DNA from: Calothrix sp. FI2-JRJ7
GTDB taxonomy: Bacteria; Cyanobacteriota; Cyanobacteriia; Cyanobacteriales; Nostocaceae
Length of the DNA: 64,000 nucleotides
NCBI GenBank assembly: GCA_019359675.1
Contig: JAHHGX010000091.1
Span: forward strand, 248,001-312,000
Reading direction: 5' to 3'
The stretch's first letter is position 1; each line of letters starts with the position of its first letter. Below the pieces are notes generated by a model. That model was given only the letters and a program-made list of their open reading frames with translations, had not been told where the DNA came from and made no database searches. Shown piece after piece: positions 9,341 to 18,888 of the stretch. The translations under genes were made by a program, and so were the position numbers.

Positions 9341-11020
9341 ATGAGTTACGCACTTGATAATTTGAATAATCTAACTACGGGTAAGATGTTTGGGCAACGA
9401 ACAATTAGACCACTTTGTGCAGCCTCGATTTATGGCATCGCCTTCATCAAGGATACACTTATTGCGATTGACCAAAGAAAGGGATTTTTACTAGAAATTA
9501 ACCCTTATACAGATAACACCAAGGTACTTAATCCACACCAGGTGCGTGAATTTACCGGGGTAACAGGCATTAGCCTCTGCGAAGATACGCTATGGGTGGT
9601 GCGAGATAACAGTGTTTATTTATGCAAGCTCGACTCGTTGGGTTTAGAGCATTTCATCACGTTACCTTATCCTGCTGATGGCATAGCTGTATGGGGGTCA
9701 ACCATTTACGTAAGCTGTCAAAAACTCGGTGGAATTCTCATTTTTGACCGTAACACACGCAAGCAGATTACACACTTTTACGCGCCCGGAGTAGGAGTAG
9801 AAAATTTAGCAGTATGTGAAGATACGCTTTGGGTTTGCGACCGTACCGAACAAACCGTTTATGCTCTCGACCGCGCAACAGGAGAAATTCAGTTTAACGT
9901 TCTTACACCGTTTGATTCTCCTACAGGCATAGCTATCCACACAGACGAAAACGGCTCAAGTAATATCTATGTTGCTTATGCATCAGATGAGCCTTACGTG
10001 CGCGATAACCCTAACGCCGACCCAAACTATGAGGTTGCATATCGTGACCGGACGTTTGTTCATAAGTTACAATATCACTACGACCCTCAAAAGCGTGTTG
10101 CTTTATCAAACGGATATTGTATAGAAATGTCTTATGTTGAGGAAGTGGCGCCTCTCGAAGAAATTTATTTGCCTGATTTAGAATGGCATATTGCTTTACC
10201 CAGCGATACCGACCGTCAAAAAGTCGTTAGTGTTGAACCAATTGGGCTACCTTTTAGCGAACAAACCATTGAAGGACAGCGAGTTGCGGTTTTTAAATTT
10301 GACGCTCTTACCCCAGGTGAACGCCATGTTTTGGGTTGGAAGGCAATTGTGGAAGTCCGTGGCATCAAATACCGCATTACTCCGCGTGATGTCGAAAATA
10401 TCCCCGAATTGCCTGAAGAATTCAAAACGCGCTATCTCGTAGACAACGATGACTTGGCAATGGATACGGGTATAGTTATTCGCGCGGCACAAGACGCTGT
10501 TGGTACAGAAACTAATATTTTACGGAAAATGTATAACATCCGTAATTATGTGTACGACCAGCTTTCATACGGTATAAAACCTTATATCGACTCTCCTGAT
10601 GTTGTACTTGAACGTGGTGTAGGTTCGTGTGGTGAGTACGTAGGAGTTTTATTAGCGCTATGTCGCTTGAATGGCATAGCTTGCCGTACAGTTGGACGCT
10701 ATAAATGTCCTGCATTTGCTGAACATCAAAATGTTCCCTTACAACCTGACTTCAATCACGTCTGGTTAGAATTTTATATCCCTGGTTTTGGTTGGTTGCC
10801 AATGGAGTCTAACCCTGATGATTTAGGATATTATAGCGCTCATCCAACCCGGTTTTTCATGGGTTTATGCTGGTACCATATCGAAATCGCTAAGGGTATT
10901 TCATTTGAAAGCTTGTTTAGTAAAGGTGTACGCCTGACAAAAGAAGATATTTCAATCGGTGAGCTAGCTATTAATCACATACGCTTTACGATTCTTGATG
11001 AGTTGCCACCTCAGAAGTAA
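9341..11020 (+). CDS. Beta-propeller plus transglutaminase-like protein
   Basis: A 559-residue protein. Residues about 25-240 contain repeated short blades of the type GIAFIKDTLIAID, GISLCEDTLWVV and NLAVCEDTLWVC, consistent with an NHL/WD-like propeller. Residues about 375-500 form a transglutaminase-like papain-fold core: GVGSCGEYVGV (Cys430), FNHVWLEFY (His473) and ESNPDD (Asp493 or 494), so the Cys-His-Asp triad is intact. Such domains are usually cysteine proteases or amidases rather than true crosslinking enzymes. No signal peptide is visible, suggesting a cytoplasmic location. The substrate is unknown. Confidence 0.75.
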   Translation: MSYALDNLNNLTTGKMFGQRTIRPLCAASIYGIAFIKDTLIAIDQRKGFLLEINPYTDNTKVLNPHQVREFTGVTGISLCEDTLWVVRDNSVYLCKLDSLGLEHFITLPYPADGIAVWGSTIYVSCQKLGGILIFDRNTRKQITHFYAPGVGVENLAVCEDTLWVCDRTEQTVYALDRATGEIQFNVLTPFDSPTGIAIHTDENGSSNIYVAYASDEPYVRDNPNADPNYEVAYRDRTFVHKLQYHYDPQKRVALSNGYCIEMSYVEEVAPLEEIYLPDLEWHIALPSDTDRQKVVSVEPIGLPFSEQTIEGQRVAVFKFDALTPGERHVLGWKAIVEVRGIKYRITPRDVENIPELPEEFKTRYLVDNDDLAMDTGIVIRAAQDAVGTETNILRKMYNIRNYVYDQLSYGIKPYIDSPDVVLERGVGSCGEYVGVLLALCRLNGIACRTVGRYKCPAFAEHQNVPLQPDFNHVWLEFYIPGFGWLPMESNPDDLGYYSAHPTRFFMGLCWYHIEIAKGISFESLFSKGVRLTKEDISIGELAINHIRFTILDELPPQK

Positions 11021-11030
11021 TGGTGCGCTC

Positions 11031-11058
11031 GTAGAGACGCGATTAATCGCGTCTCTAC
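11031..11058. repeat. Perfect 28-bp GTAGAGACGCGATT palindrome
   Basis: GTAGAGACGCGATT followed by its exact reverse complement, 11 bp after the stop of the transglutaminase-like gene. Related palindromes occur at 54520-54545 and inside the RND pump gene (22011-22030), and a degenerate one near 11425-11447. It may also serve as a transcription terminator. Confidence 0.85.
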
Positions 11059-11479
11059 TATTTTTGCAATTGCGTCTCTACAATTACTTTTACAAATAAT
11101 TCATGGTTTTATAGCAAAGCTTTATTCAAGCTTGATTAATCTCAGTATATTCATAGATTACCTTGGAAATTATCACGCACTAAATTTAGTCACTCATATA
11201 AAAACAGTAAGATGCTTAAGTAAAATTATTTAATTAGAATTAGGTAATATTATCGGTGAACAGTAAATACTCTTAAGTAAATTACATCTGTAAATATATG
11301 GAAAATATATGAATATTATTTGTTAAACTAGCGGTAATTGACATTGCATAAGAGCTAAAAATAAAGATAAACATATAAATATTGAATCTTACTTTATATT
11401 TACTATTAAATGACACTCGGCACAAGACGCGACATGTCACGTCTCTACATTCAGCACTATATATTAGCGGTGAAAGCAA
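11059..11479. other. Intergenic, AT-rich
   Basis: An AT-rich gap between the transglutaminase-like gene and the interrupted gene. It contains a degenerate GTAGAGAC-type palindrome (near 11425-11447, with ACATGT at its centre) and no coding sequence that I can support. Confidence 0.4.
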
Positions 11480-12908
11480 GTGAGCAATTTAATAAATCCT
11501 TACTACACAAGCCTTCCAGAAGAGCAAAAGATATATCAACATTTGCTATATCTGGTGCAAGTTGAATCACCAAGTCAGATGCTTGTACGTTTTCAAGCAC
11601 TCTTTATAGATGGTTTTGATTATTCAGAATTAGAGATACAGCAGATTGCAGGTTGGTGAGGTACAGTAATTGAAAAATGTCTAAAATGTTAGTAATTAAT
11701 CAAATTAGGTAGAGTTTCTATTTTACCTATTTATACGACAAATATTGGTGTACCTCATTTACTCGCAATCTGCTGTATTATTGGCTTTAGACCAGATTAC
11801 TACCTGTGAAAAAGCCGAGCAAGAATTTAATTTTTTTCTCAACCGTTGCTGCCATATTTTGATTAATCGCTGGCACATGCAGCCACAAATACATTGTTTT
11901 ATACCCGATTTAATTACATTATTTCAATCTTCACCTTCTCGTCATAAAATTATTAGTATTCGCGAAAAGGCAATTCGGCGCCTACATATATTAGTAAAAA
12001 ATTTTATCCAAAGCGAGCAATATGTAGCTTTGCGCCGATTAACACAAGTAATTTCACACAACCAAACACAGCGCAATGTTCATCAATCCCTAGCAACGTT
12101 AATGCGACGCTACCCATATTTATATGAGCATTGTTTACTAACAGAAGACTCAACAACTGAGCATAAGTGGACTGTTAAAAAAATCAAAGCTGAAGTTCAA
12201 AAAGACTTTGAGCTTGATTTATCGCGTTATGTTACCTGGAAAGTTCGTTGCCATCAAGCTTCACAAATCGATAAAAACAATAATACAAGTAAACTAATTT
12301 TGCCCGTCGATAATCCGACTTTATTAAGTGAAGCAAATTTAAACGCTGCTCTCACACAATTTATGGGTAGAGTTGAGGGTGATTACACTTATCAAGAATT
12401 GGCACAAAGATTTTTAAACTATACTCAAGCTTCTTGTTATGGCGTCTTTAAAGATGACTTGTACGAATATCTTACTTCTGGAATTGATAGAGAATACGGC
12501 AAGCTACAATTTAATCACCGTTTGTATAAACAATTACAAAATACTTTGATAGATGCCGATGACCAAAAAATGAATGAATTCTTATTAGTTCGTACCTGTA
12601 GTCAATTACTAAACTTTTTGGTTGTAGAAAGTGCAACATCACCCCAGCATTTTACTTTTATTGATTTAATTGCCAACCAAGGTACCCTCATTACAACAGG
12701 ATTGTTACTCAAAATTGTGTTGATTTGTCATAAAGTCAAACCTTATTTAACAAAACGGTTTGCAATTTTGTTTAATCATTATGAGTCCGCGACGACAAGC
12801 GGTATCATCTGGCTTGTAGAAACACTCGAACAGTTGAATATTGCCTACAGCATTCATTTTGGAAATGTAGACATTTCATACTTTAATCAACTTAAAACTA
12901 AATACTAG
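11480..12908 (+). pseudogene. Conserved hypothetical gene interrupted by a MITE
   Basis: The reading frame starts at GTG 11480 (an in-frame TGA lies just upstream at 11471), encodes about 53 residues (SNLINPYYTSLPEEQ...), and then runs into the 137-bp element at 11639-11775, which brings a stop. Deleting the element plus one TA copy (11639-11777) joins GAG-ATA directly to TTA-TTG-GCT and restores one open frame of about 430 codons to the TAA at 12906-12908. The C-terminal part (from about 11778) is intact and could be translated from a TTG or GTG inside the element (11745 or 11748). It is a soluble helical protein of unknown function; I do not recognise the family. Confidence 0.85.
11639..11775. 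mobile_element. 137-bp MITE, copy 2, inside a gene
   Basis: Identical, as far as I can read, to the copy at 1796-1932. Its TA flanks are at 11637-11638 and 11776-11777, so the duplication is the dinucleotide expected for IS630/Tc1 elements. It encodes no transposase and must depend on one elsewhere in the genome. Identity of the two copies suggests recent transposition. Confidence 0.88.
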
Positions 12909-12920
12909 TACGACAATATA

Positions 12921-13820
12921 TTATACTATTTTTCTAGGTACGCTAGAGAATTGGCAAATGGAGTTAAACGGACAGAAACGACAGTGATAGCCTGGGTTTG
13001 GTGGGAATATTGTGTTAAAAAACTGTGATTTTTGTTGATATCTTTCGATATCTTGCTGGTGTTTAGTAGCTATACTTGCCAGTTCTTGCTCGATTTTATC
13101 TAATTCGCTCTCAGAAATTACGATTAGCTCAGATTTTTTACCAATTTCTAAATTATAAAACGAAGCTATAGCTTGATACTCAGGGTATAAATATCGTGCT
13201 GCGACTAAATAAACTAACGCTTGTCGGTGATCAAATGGAGATTTCCCTGTCTTAAAGTCTAAAATATGTAGAGTCCGTAGTGATGCGGGTTTATGTTGGG
13301 TATTTATGTCACCTTCTATAAAAACACAGTCCATTGCCGCATATAATCTAAAACGGTAATCTTGTTTTTCTACGGCAATTGGTTTTGGAAAACCTTCATC
13401 ACCGCGCGTCAACTGGATTATTTGCTTATTATGTAGTAAAGGTGAACTATGATAGTTTTTTAAGATTTGCAACACCCGTTGTTGCACTTCTGTAGTTGTA
13501 TAATTTAATCTCAGTAGTTGTGCGACCTTTTCAACGCCATCATCTTGCTTAAGAAGGTGCGGGTTGTGATGAAATTCATATACTCCTTTTTGTGCTAACA
13601 GACCTATACGCTGTGATGGAGTTGCGCTTTTTAATAGAGCTTTTACTTGTGGTTCGTGCTGACGTGCTTTAATAAACCCCCTTCGCATTTGACAATGCAA
13701 ACGTTGCTGTCCTGCTGCTGGGACAACTAATGACCAAAGATGATAGCTTATGAATGGTCGAGGGGTTAACATTGTTCGAGTCGAGTAATAGCTTAATGTA
13801 AAATTTGACACCAACTTCAT
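12921..13820 (-). CDS. PD-(D/E)XK nuclease family protein, RecB/Cas4-like, likely Fe-S
   Basis: A 299-residue protein with the PD-(D/E)XK signature: Asp164 in AAMDCVF and ILDFKTGK (Asp188, Lys190), followed by a Gln-containing helix (DHRQALVYL). The C-terminus has Cys280-X2-Cys283-X5-Cys289. Together with Cys43 near the N-terminus this matches the four-cysteine iron-sulfur pattern of AddB, Cas4 and related RecB-type exonucleases. It is predicted to cut DNA ends. No cas genes or helicase partner are adjacent. It faces the interrupted gene tail to tail, 12 bp away. Confidence 0.78.
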   Translation of the reverse strand: MKLVSNFTLSYYSTRTMLTPRPFISYHLWSLVVPAAGQQRLHCQMRRGFIKARQHEPQVKALLKSATPSQRIGLLAQKGVYEFHHNPHLLKQDDGVEKVAQLLRLNYTTTEVQQRVLQILKNYHSSPLLHNKQIIQLTRGDEGFPKPIAVEKQDYRFRLYAAMDCVFIEGDINTQHKPASLRTLHILDFKTGKSPFDHRQALVYLVAARYLYPEYQAIASFYNLEIGKKSELIVISESELDKIEQELASIATKHQQDIERYQQKSQFFNTIFPPNPGYHCRFCPFNSICQFSSVPRKIV

Positions 13821-14183
13821 AAAAATGAAATTTGGCGCCTCAGCGAAAAAAAATTGCTTTTCTTTATTAAAAACGCTGCTTTCAACAGCTATATTGATAA
13901 AGCCTATACTTAAGGAAAATTAATTTTGGTTATTTGGTATACTACTCAAGCGCAATTTAGCTTAATCAACCAGCAGTAGCGAGCGGAAACAATGTAACAG
14001 CAACAGCCACAACAGTAGTTTGTTTACTATTGTGGCAAATATAAAAGCTATGTTGTATACCAATTGTTGAGTTTTCTATCAGATATGCTTTAACCGCAAT
14101 TAGCCATAATCCTGTTATATGTAGCGTTATACCTTCGACTGACCTAGCTTTAACCTTAATAAAACGCTAAAAAAGTAAACAAA
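13821..14183. other. Intergenic, divergent promoter region
   Basis: This gap lies between the divergent nuclease and LapA-like genes and should contain both promoters. I see no palindromic repeat, RNA gene or credible coding sequence in it. Confidence 0.35.
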
Positions 14184-14456
14184 ATGAAAACTATTGCCAA
14201 CCTACTAACATCTTTACTAATAGCGTTCTGGGTAATTGCGATTGCTATTGTTGCCGTCCAAAACGCTGAACCTGTATCTTTAAGATTTCTGTCTTACCAA
14301 TCGATTCAAATACCTTTCGGGTTACTGTTGGCGTTTAGTACTGGTATTGGTGTTATTAGTATGGCATTTCTAATACCAGTATGGGGTCTTAGTAGTTCTG
14401 TTCGAGGGAATTCGGTCTCTAATGATGACCCGGAGTTTTTTACTGATGAATATTAA
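14184..14456 (+). CDS. LapA-like (DUF1049) small membrane protein
   Basis: A 90-residue protein with two hydrophobic helices (about 5-25 and 44-67) separated by QNAEPVSLRFL, which matches the LapA/DUF1049 pattern (a QN then a V-x-L-x-F strand between two membrane segments). The tail is acidic (DDPEFFTDEY). In other bacteria LapA-type proteins work with LapB in envelope and lipopolysaccharide homeostasis; no LapB is visible here. Start ATG at 14184. Confidence 0.75.
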   Translation: MKTIANLLTSLLIAFWVIAIAIVAVQNAEPVSLRFLSYQSIQIPFGLLLAFSTGIGVISMAFLIPVWGLSSSVRGNSVSNDDPEFFTDEY

Positions 14457-14510
14457 GTGGACAGGTATAAATAGGACGGGCAAGGATGCCCATCCCACTC
14501 ATTGGTGATA

Positions 14511-15629
14511 TTATCGCTGTAAACTGCGTGGGTCTAGAGCGTCGCGTAAACCATCTCCGAGTAAGTTAAATGCGAGTACAGTCAAAATAATTAACAGTGC
14601 GGGTGGTATTATCAACCAAGGCTGTAGCACTATAATCGAAGCATTTGAGGCTAACGACAACATGTTACCCCAAGAGGCATCTGGTTGTTGAATGCCCAAA
14701 CCTATCAAACTTAATACCGATTCTGCCTCAATAAAACTAGGAATTGAAAGAGTGGCTGCAATAATAATGTAAGTCGCTGTTTGAGGTAAAATGTGACGCA
14801 AAATAATGTATATAGGTTTACCTCCCATTGCTCGTGCAGCTTGAACGAATTCGCGCTCTTTAATTGATAATACTTGACCGCGAATTACCCGCGCTAAACC
14901 AGCCCAACGAACAAACGAGGTAATAACGATGATAAGTAAGAAGCGCTCAGTGCTACTTAGTCCGGGAGGTAGTACTGCGGCAAGAGCAATTAATAAATAA
15001 GTTGTGGGAATTGTCATTAGCACTTCAACAAATCGCATAATCGTGCTGTCTGTCCAACCAGCAAAGTAGCCAGAAATACCACCAACTAACATCCCGATAG
15101 GAAAAGAAATCGCAACCCCAACAATTCCTATAAATAAGCTGATACGACCACCGTGCAAAAGACGACTAAATTGGTCGCGACCTTGGTCATCAGTTCCCAA
15201 AAGATTCACCCTTCCGTCACCCGAAGCACCAAATAAGTGCAAGTTGAGAGTGATACCTGGCAGAATATCAACTTCTTGCCATGAAGGTGGTAATGGTAAG
15301 CTTACCTGAAATAGCTTATATTCAGGCCCAGTGGTAAATAGTCGAATCGGCGAGGGTTTTGTGTAATCTACGATAATTTCGCGTTTGCCCGTATTCAAAT
15401 CGGTCTTTCCCTGCGTCGTTGGGTAAACGTGAGGGCCAATAAATTTTCCTCCATCGTGCGTTTGATAATGAATCTTAGTGGGTGGAAGCAATGAACCGTT
15501 TGTTTGTGGTTCATTAGGTTTATAGGGAGCAAAAAAGTCTGCTCCAATTACCGATACATAGAAAATTATCAATAGTATTGCCCCAAACCTTGCCAAAGGG
15601 TTTTTCTTCAAACGTTGCCACCAGTTCAT
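14511..15629 (-). CDS. ABC transporter permease, OppC/DppC type
   Basis: The inner-membrane permease of a peptide/nickel-type ABC importer, 372 residues. It has an N-terminal membrane anchor (about 13-32), a roughly 120-residue external loop, and a BPD_transp_1 core with the EAA loop EFVQAARAMGGKPIYIILRH that docks the ATPase. The TGTDDQGRD-like motif LGTDDQGRDQFSR is typical of OppC. The external insertion is longer than in E. coli OppC. No OppB, ATPase or binding protein is adjacent, so the transporter must be assembled from scattered genes. Substrate unknown. Confidence 0.88.
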   Translation of the reverse strand: MNWWQRLKKNPLARFGAILLIIFYVSVIGADFFAPYKPNEPQTNGSLLPPTKIHYQTHDGGKFIGPHVYPTTQGKTDLNTGKREIIVDYTKPSPIRLFTTGPEYKLFQVSLPLPPSWQEVDILPGITLNLHLFGASGDGRVNLLGTDDQGRDQFSRLLHGGRISLFIGIVGVAISFPIGMLVGGISGYFAGWTDSTIMRFVEVLMTIPTTYLLIALAAVLPPGLSSTERFLLIIVITSFVRWAGLARVIRGQVLSIKEREFVQAARAMGGKPIYIILRHILPQTATYIIIAATLSIPSFIEAESVLSLIGLGIQQPDASWGNMLSLASNASIIVLQPWLIIPPALLIILTVLAFNLLGDGLRDALDPRSLQR

Positions 15630-15732
15630 AGTCAGTTTATGTAAATTGTCAAGTGCTGATAGTTATAAGTTAATTGTTAATCGTCAACGTTGTGGGGCAA
15701 AATGTCAATTGTTAACAAAAGTTAGGTGTTAA

Positions 15733-15783
15733 GAGTTAGGAGTTAGTTTTTGTAACTCATAACTCCTAACTCATAACTCCTAA
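15733..15783. repeat. TTAGGAGTTA / TAACTCCTAA dispersed repeat
   Basis: Inverted and tandem units of GTTAGGAGTTA and TAACTCATAACTCC. The right end covers the stop codon of the HD gene, so the last residues of that protein are partly dictated by the repeat. Similar units flank the MITE at 1796-1932. Confidence 0.6.
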
Positions 15784-16643
15784 CTAACTAAATATAGTTT
15801 TTCTTCAATTTGGCGCTCGTGTTCGACGACAAAGACGTTGGAGTATAGATTGGCTATGATTTGTTTACCCTGTTGGGTTAAAGACAAGTAGCGTAAACCG
15901 TCTTGGATATAAGGAAACACACCGTTCCAGTAGAACTTGGCGTAGTTTTTACGCAAATCCGCAGGTGTTTTATACCCCAATACCTTATTTATTCCTGTTT
16001 CTTCAAATTCGTAAAACAATGAAGTGATTTTATTTAGGTAACGAGGGTCACTCAATTGTCCAATTAAATCAGCAGCACGTACCAACCCCGCAAAACACTG
16101 GGTTCCTTGACTGTCTTCTTTCGCTGGTACTGGGAAGCGAGTTAATTCAATGTTACTTTTGATAACTTCTGAGTCAATAAGTTTATGACCACCGAATCGC
16201 TCATCAATAAACAGTTTCGCTCGGTCTACATGATAAGGTGTCAGACTTGCGTCAGAGGCGCCAGGTGGTAAAGGAATCATTTTTCCTTCTTTGCCTGTAG
16301 AATATAAACCATCAATTTCTTTGTCTTGACGGCATACTCCCTTGACGTAACCAATATCATGACATAATAACGAAATAATACAGTGTAACCAGTCTTCGCT
16401 CGATACTCCTCCCTCACGGATATGCTTACCACGAAGAATCTCTTGCCCAACTAGGGTTACTAAAATAGAATGTTCGACGTTGTGATAAAGAGCATCACTG
16501 TTGGCAATGTTCTCTAACGCCATATTGCCAGCCCAAGCGATAATATCTTGATAATCTGTTTTTAGACAGCCGTAAGTACGTCTATATCCTTCACGAATCT
16601 GCTTTACAAACGCATCAATTAAAATTTCTGTTGTATTAAACAT
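15780..16643 (-). CDS. HD-domain metalloprotein (Npun_R2479-like)
   Basis: A 287-residue HD-superfamily protein. The metal-binding pattern is visible as YHNVEHSILV (His54, His58) and LLCHDIGYVKG (His95, Asp96), with further His residues in TPYHVDRAK. It resembles the cyanobacterial family named after Npun_R2479. Such proteins are usually phosphohydrolases, often acting on nucleotides; the substrate here is not known. No signal or membrane segment. It lies behind the ABC permease promoter on the same strand, with no evident functional link. Confidence 0.75.
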   Translation of the reverse strand: MFNTTEILIDAFVKQIREGYRRTYGCLKTDYQDIIAWAGNMALENIANSDALYHNVEHSILVTLVGQEILRGKHIREGGVSSEDWLHCIISLLCHDIGYVKGVCRQDKEIDGLYSTGKEGKMIPLPPGASDASLTPYHVDRAKLFIDERFGGHKLIDSEVIKSNIELTRFPVPAKEDSQGTQCFAGLVRAADLIGQLSDPRYLNKITSLFYEFEETGINKVLGYKTPADLRKNYAKFYWNGVFPYIQDGLRYLSLTQQGKQIIANLYSNVFVVEHERQIEEKLYLVS

Positions 16644-17317
16644 ATTGGTATGAATCTAGATACTATGTATTAATGGGTTTTCTTAATCAATCTATTGAGA
16701 CATAGTTTGATTAATTAAGGGTTATACAAATTTTTCCCAGATTTTGTTCGCAGCTACCATCACTACTCACTAAATTGCCCGAATCGCTTGCATAGACGAG
16801 AAAAGTTTTTCTGCCCTTACCACAGGATATGCTATGCCTTTAGGTAGATGCAAAGATTTACGATTAATCAGGGATATCTGTTGGACTGAAAGCCGCAAGG
16901 CTTACTACACTATTTGCATACAATACATATTAACTAGTGAATTGAGTTGGTAAAGCAGAAGCTCTGGAGAAACCGGGTTTCTTTGTTTACATCTTGTAAT
17001 CAAAACGACAATTTTGTCTCTTAACCCGGTTTCTTGGCAGGACAGATATAATGGGACAACTTTAAATAATCTATTATGATTATTATTTTTTCACATCAAC
17101 TCGTTATGGTGCGGTGATTTGACGATGATTTGATGGTGATTAAGGCATTGCCAAAGGTGTGACGCGCTTCGCATGACTAAAAATCATGCTATCGGGTGAC
17201 GTATTCTACAGGCAGAAGTCAAATTTGTGCGGCATAGTTAAGATATAGTAATTGTTTGAAAACTTTCTTAAACAAAACTGCGTAAATTCAACTTGGTTAA
17301 TACTGGAGGCATTAATT
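16644..17317. other. Intergenic, promoter region of the efflux genes
   Basis: A long gap between the divergent HD gene and RND operon. It contains an inverted repeat with arms AGAAACCGGGTT (16968-16979) and AACCCGGTTTCT (17023-17034), a short element widespread in such genomes, and a GTGACG...GGTGACG pair near 17158-17201. No gene is supported. Confidence 0.5.
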
Positions 17318-18817
17318 GTGGGGGAAGAAAGTTTTTCTGAGTTGGAAGTGCGGAAGCCAATATCGGTTGATGAAGAAGATTGGCATTCGGAACCACCAAG
17401 ACCAAAGCGGGGATGGTTGACTCCATTGATGCTTGGTTTGGGAATGGGGATAATTATTGCATTAGGAGGGATACGAGCATTTAGCCAGCGTCCGGGTGCT
17501 ATGCCACAAGCCAAACAAGTCGCAGCGTCAACCAGTGTGGCGCCAAGTATGACTGTGACTCTTGCACAAGCTGAAACAACTCGAATTGCTCGTACCTTGC
17601 CAGTAACGGGAAATATTGCCGCACGAGACTTGACGCCAGTATTGCCACAGAGTAATGGTTTACAAGTTAAGCAAGTGTTGGTAGATATTGGTGATTTTGT
17701 AAAAGCAGGTCAAGTCATGGCAGTACTTGATAACTCAGTCATACAAGACCAAATTCGTCAAGCAAGAGCTGATATTGAATCAAAACAAGCTGATGTTTCA
17801 TCAAAACAAGCTGATGTAATATCAAGGCAAGCAGCAGTTGAAGCAGCACAAGCGGCAGTAGCATCAGCACAAGCAGTTGTACAGCAAAGGCAAGCTGATT
17901 TAGGACAAGCACGAGCAAGATTGAACGATGCACAGCGAAATGTTACCCGTAATCAACAACTTTTCGCTCAAGGCGCCATTAGTCGTCAAGCGTTAGACAC
18001 CTTAGAAACTACTTTGGCTACAGCGCGTGAAGCAGTGCGTCAAGCTGAGGCAAATATTCGTAACGCTCAAGCCAACGTTGCCACTGCACAAGCAAACGTC
18101 GGTAGCGCACAAGCAGCAGTTCGCATCGCTGAAGCTGGAACGTCGAGTGCCCAAGCTAGTGTCAGGAGTAATAATGCTAGATTAGAGCAAATCAAAACGC
18201 AGCTAAGTCAGACTGTTGTTCGGGCGCCAGTTTCAGGATACATAGCAGAGAAGCTAGTCGGTGTGGGTGATGTAACAGGAGTTCCACCACAAAGTCAAGT
18301 AGGTACTGTAGTTGGTGGCTCACAAAAGCTATTTTCTATTGTTCAAGACGGCAAATTAGAATTACAAGCGCAAGTCCCAGAGGTTCAGTTATCTCAAGTT
18401 AGAATTGGCGCTTCGGTACAAGTAACTTCAGACCGCGATAACCGAGTTCGTTTAATTGGAACAGTTAGAGAAATTGAGCCAGTGGTAAACCAACAGCGAC
18501 GCGAAGCAACCGTAAGAATAGATTTGCCACCCACAAATTTGCTCAAACCAGGAATGTTCGCGACTGGTGCAATTAACACATCAACATCTATTGGTGTTGC
18601 AGTCCCACAAAAAGCCGTTCAACCACAATCTGATGGCAGCGCGATTGTATTCATGCTAATGGGTGAAGACAAAGTAAAAGCCCAGAAAGTACAAGTGGGA
18701 GAAATACTCAATAATAACCGTATTGAAATTAAAGACGGTTTGAAAGTAGGTGACAAAGTGGTCATCGATGGCGCCGGTTATATCAAAGATGGTGACACAG
18801 TTAGAGTCGCCTCGTAA
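17318..18817 (+). CDS. RND efflux periplasmic adaptor subunit
   Basis: The membrane-fusion protein linking an RND pump to an outer-membrane channel. I start it at GTG 17318 because GGAGG (17305-17309) lies 8 nt upstream, giving 499 residues. It has a basic then hydrophobic anchor at about 39-60, a lipoyl-like half (LPVTGNIAARDL, VKAGQVMAVLD), a long coiled-coil hairpin (about 130-290) rich in repeats such as SKQADV and AQAAVASAQA, the second lipoyl half (VVRAPVSGYIAEK) and beta-barrel/MP domains. The downstream gene is its pump. No TolC-like gene is in the window. Confidence 0.9.
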   Translation: MGEESFSELEVRKPISVDEEDWHSEPPRPKRGWLTPLMLGLGMGIIIALGGIRAFSQRPGAMPQAKQVAASTSVAPSMTVTLAQAETTRIARTLPVTGNIAARDLTPVLPQSNGLQVKQVLVDIGDFVKAGQVMAVLDNSVIQDQIRQARADIESKQADVSSKQADVISRQAAVEAAQAAVASAQAVVQQRQADLGQARARLNDAQRNVTRNQQLFAQGAISRQALDTLETTLATAREAVRQAEANIRNAQANVATAQANVGSAQAAVRIAEAGTSSAQASVRSNNARLEQIKTQLSQTVVRAPVSGYIAEKLVGVGDVTGVPPQSQVGTVVGGSQKLFSIVQDGKLELQAQVPEVQLSQVRIGASVQVTSDRDNRVRLIGTVREIEPVVNQQRREATVRIDLPPTNLLKPGMFATGAINTSTSIGVAVPQKAVQPQSDGSAIVFMLMGEDKVKAQKVQVGEILNNNRIEIKDGLKVGDKVVIDGAGYIKDGDTVRVAS

Positions 18818-18878
18818 GGTGCGTGACGCCACTGGATCACTTGCTTCGTTTAAAAATATATTGTTAGCGTCACGCACC
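18818..18878. repeat. GGTGCGTGACGC palindromic repeat, copy 3, between adaptor and pump
   Basis: Arms GGTGCGTGACGC (18818-18829) and GCGTCACGCACC (18867-18878). It begins directly after the adaptor stop codon and ends 10 bp before the pump ATG, so it fills nearly the whole intercistronic gap and leaves no clear Shine-Dalgarno sequence. Confidence 0.85.
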
Positions 18879-18888
18879 CTACAAATAA

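Noticed and set aside
11745-12908. Intact 387-residue gene starting inside the MITE
   Set aside because: Its first ten or so residues come from the mobile element; the upstream part of the gene (11480-11638) is clearly in the same frame once the element is removed.
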